Positions 5,224-6,543 of a stretch of DNA of 6,543 bases are shown here, in pieces. Made by a program: the position numbers and the translations under genes. Below the pieces are notes generated by a model. It was not told where the DNA came from, searched no databases, and saw nothing but the letters and a program-made list of their open reading frames with translations. The stretch comes from Faecalimonas sp. (GTDB lineage Bacteria > Bacillota_A > Clostridia > Lachnospirales > Lachnospiraceae), in assembly GCA_026169575.1 (NCBI GenBank), contig JAPFCT010000069.1, positions 1 to 6,543 of the forward strand, read 5' to 3'. Every line of letters begins with the position of its first letter. Position 1 is the first letter of the stretch.

Positions 5224-6543
5224 ATGTTAGAAAAGTTGTTTAAACTTAAGGAGAACAACACGACTGTGAAGACAGAGGTGCTTGCCGGGATCACGACATT
5301 TATGACGATGGCATACATTCTGGCAGTCAATCCAAGTATTCTGGCGGCAGCCGGGATGGATCAGGGTGCAGTGTTTACTGCGACTGCGCTGGCAGCATGT
5401 CTGGGAACAATGCTGATGGCAGTTTTTGCAAACTATCCGTTTGCGCTGGCTCCGGGAATGGGGCTGAATGCATATTTTGCATATACTGTTGTCATTGGTA
5501 TGGGATATACCTGGCAGGTGGCACTGGCAGCGGTCTTTGTTGAGGGTCTGGTGTTTATCGTATTGTCTGTGACAAATGTGCGTGAGGCGATCTTCAATGC
5601 GATCCCGATGAATTTAAAATCCGCAGTCAGTGTGGGAATTGGTCTGTTTATCGCGTTTATCGGTCTTCAGAATGCAAAGATTGTGATCGGGGGATCTACC
5701 TTAGTACAGTTATTTTCTATCGAAGGTTATAATGAGTTAAACGGTGTGAAGGCATCGATGAATGATGTCGGAATTACAGTGCTTCTCGCAGTGATCGGTG
5801 TGATCATCACAGCAGTTCTTGTCGTAAAGAATGTAAAGGGAAATATTTTGTGGGGAATTCTGATCACATGGGTTCTGGGGATTCTCTGTCAGCTTACCGG
5901 ACTTTATGTTCCAAATGCAGAACTTGGAATGTTCAGCCTGCTTCCGGATTTCAGCAATGGGATCAGTGTGCCAAGCCTTGCGCCGATTTTTGGAAAACTG
6001 AGTTTTTCAGGGATCAATATCGGCCAGTTTATCGTTGTTGTGTTTGCATTCTTGTTTGTTGATATTTTTGATACGCTTGGAACGCTGATCGGTGTTTCTA
6101 CAAAAGCAAATATGCTGGATCAGGAAGGAAAACTCCCGAGGATCAAAGGAGCGTTGATGGCAGATGCAGTTGCAACGACAGCTGGTGCAGTTCTTGGAAC
6201 ATCGACGGTGACAACGTTTGTGGAGAGCGCTTCCGGTGTTTCTGAGGGAGGACGTACAGGTCTGACTGCAGTGACAACGGCAATCTTGTTTGGCGCATCA
6301 CTTCTGCTCTCGCCGATTTTTCTTGCAATTCCATCGTTTGCGACAGCACCGGCGCTGATCGTTGTCGGATTCTATATGCTGACCAACGTGATCAATATTG
6401 ATTTCTCTGATTTTACAGAGGGACTTCCATGCTTTATCTGTATTGCAGCGATGCCGTTCTTCTACAGTATTTCAGAAGGAATTGCAATGGGAGTGATCAC
6501 ATATGTTGTGATCAACCTTGTGGCAGGAAAAGCAAAAGAGAAG
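5224..6543 (+). CDS. NCS2 purine permease, AzgA/PbuG type (3'-truncated)
   Basis: The frame is open for 440 codons to the window edge. Family members run to about 430-480 residues, so probably only a short tail is missing. It is a polytopic inner-membrane proton symporter, probably for adenine, guanine or hypoxanthine. Family marks are TFMTMAYILAVNPSIL (25-40), LAPGMGLNAYFAY (75-87), LFVDIFDTLGTLIGVS (277-292) with the D-x-F-D-T-x-G-T core, and GTSTVTTFVESASGVSEGG (325-343) followed by RTGLTAV. The last two are the half-helix regions that hold the substrate-binding acidic residues in AzgA-type NCS2 proteins. The exact base transported cannot be read from sequence. The ATG at 5224 has a strong AAGGAGG site; an ATG 7 bases upstream is out of frame and closes quickly. 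Its own promoter at 5072-5100 suggests control separate from the kinase operon. Confidence 0.92.
   Translation, partial: MLEKLFKLKENNTTVKTEVLAGITTFMTMAYILAVNPSILAAAGMDQGAVFTATALAACLGTMLMAVFANYPFALAPGMGLNAYFAYTVVIGMGYTWQVALAAVFVEGLVFIVLSVTNVREAIFNAIPMNLKSAVSVGIGLFIAFIGLQNAKIVIGGSTLVQLFSIEGYNELNGVKASMNDVGITVLLAVIGVIITAVLVVKNVKGNILWGILITWVLGILCQLTGLYVPNAELGMFSLLPDFSNGISVPSLAPIFGKLSFSGINIGQFIVVVFAFLFVDIFDTLGTLIGVSTKANMLDQEGKLPRIKGALMADAVATTAGAVLGTSTVTTFVESASGVSEGGRTGLTAVTTAILFGASLLLSPIFLAIPSFATAPALIVVGFYMLTNVINIDFSDFTEGLPCFICIAAMPFFYSISEGIAMGVITYVVINLVAGKAKEK

Overview
This window looks like a chromosomal stretch from a Gram-positive, spore-forming Clostridia bacterium, most likely a gut Lachnospiraceae (Blautia, Dorea or Mediterraneibacter type). 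The evidence is a SleC-type spore cortex hydrolase, a BceRS-like two-component pair, strong AAGGAG ribosome binding sites, moderate GC, and small proteins of a kind I associate with this family. The genus assignment is inference. I see no mobile element, CRISPR array, rRNA or tRNA.

Left part (1-1728): the 3' end of a GNAT_C-type acyltransferase gene on the + strand runs head-on into a complete sleC-like gene on the - strand, with only 6 bases between their stop codons. sleC encodes a 420-residue cortex-lytic zymogen: an Ig/transthyretin-like pro-region, a SpoIID-like catalytic domain and a C-terminal peptidoglycan-binding domain. Its upstream region holds a close match to a mother-cell SigK promoter (AC, 16 bases, CATATAGTA).

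Middle (1729-5020): four genes run on the + strand, with no convincing terminator between them. They are a membrane-anchored transglutaminase-like cysteine protein (divergent from sleC across 92 bases), a 93-residue protein of unknown function, an OmpR/PhoB-family response regulator and an intramembrane-sensing histidine kinase. The last two overlap by ATGA and resemble BceR/BceS, which normally sense antimicrobial peptides through a partner BceAB ABC transporter. No such transporter lies within this window.

Right part (5021-6543): a 203-base gap contains a good SigA-type promoter (TTTACT, 17 bases, TG-C-TACACT) and a leader of about 117 bases. These precede an NCS2 (AzgA/PbuG-type) purine permease gene that is still open at the window edge after 440 codons. 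The leader shows no purine-riboswitch signature.

Functionally the window is a junction of three unrelated modules: spore germination, envelope stress sensing and nucleobase uptake. I found no clearly novel system. The points most worth checking are the SigK-like promoter shared with the transglutaminase intergenic region, the kinase pair without its usual transporter, and the permease leader.
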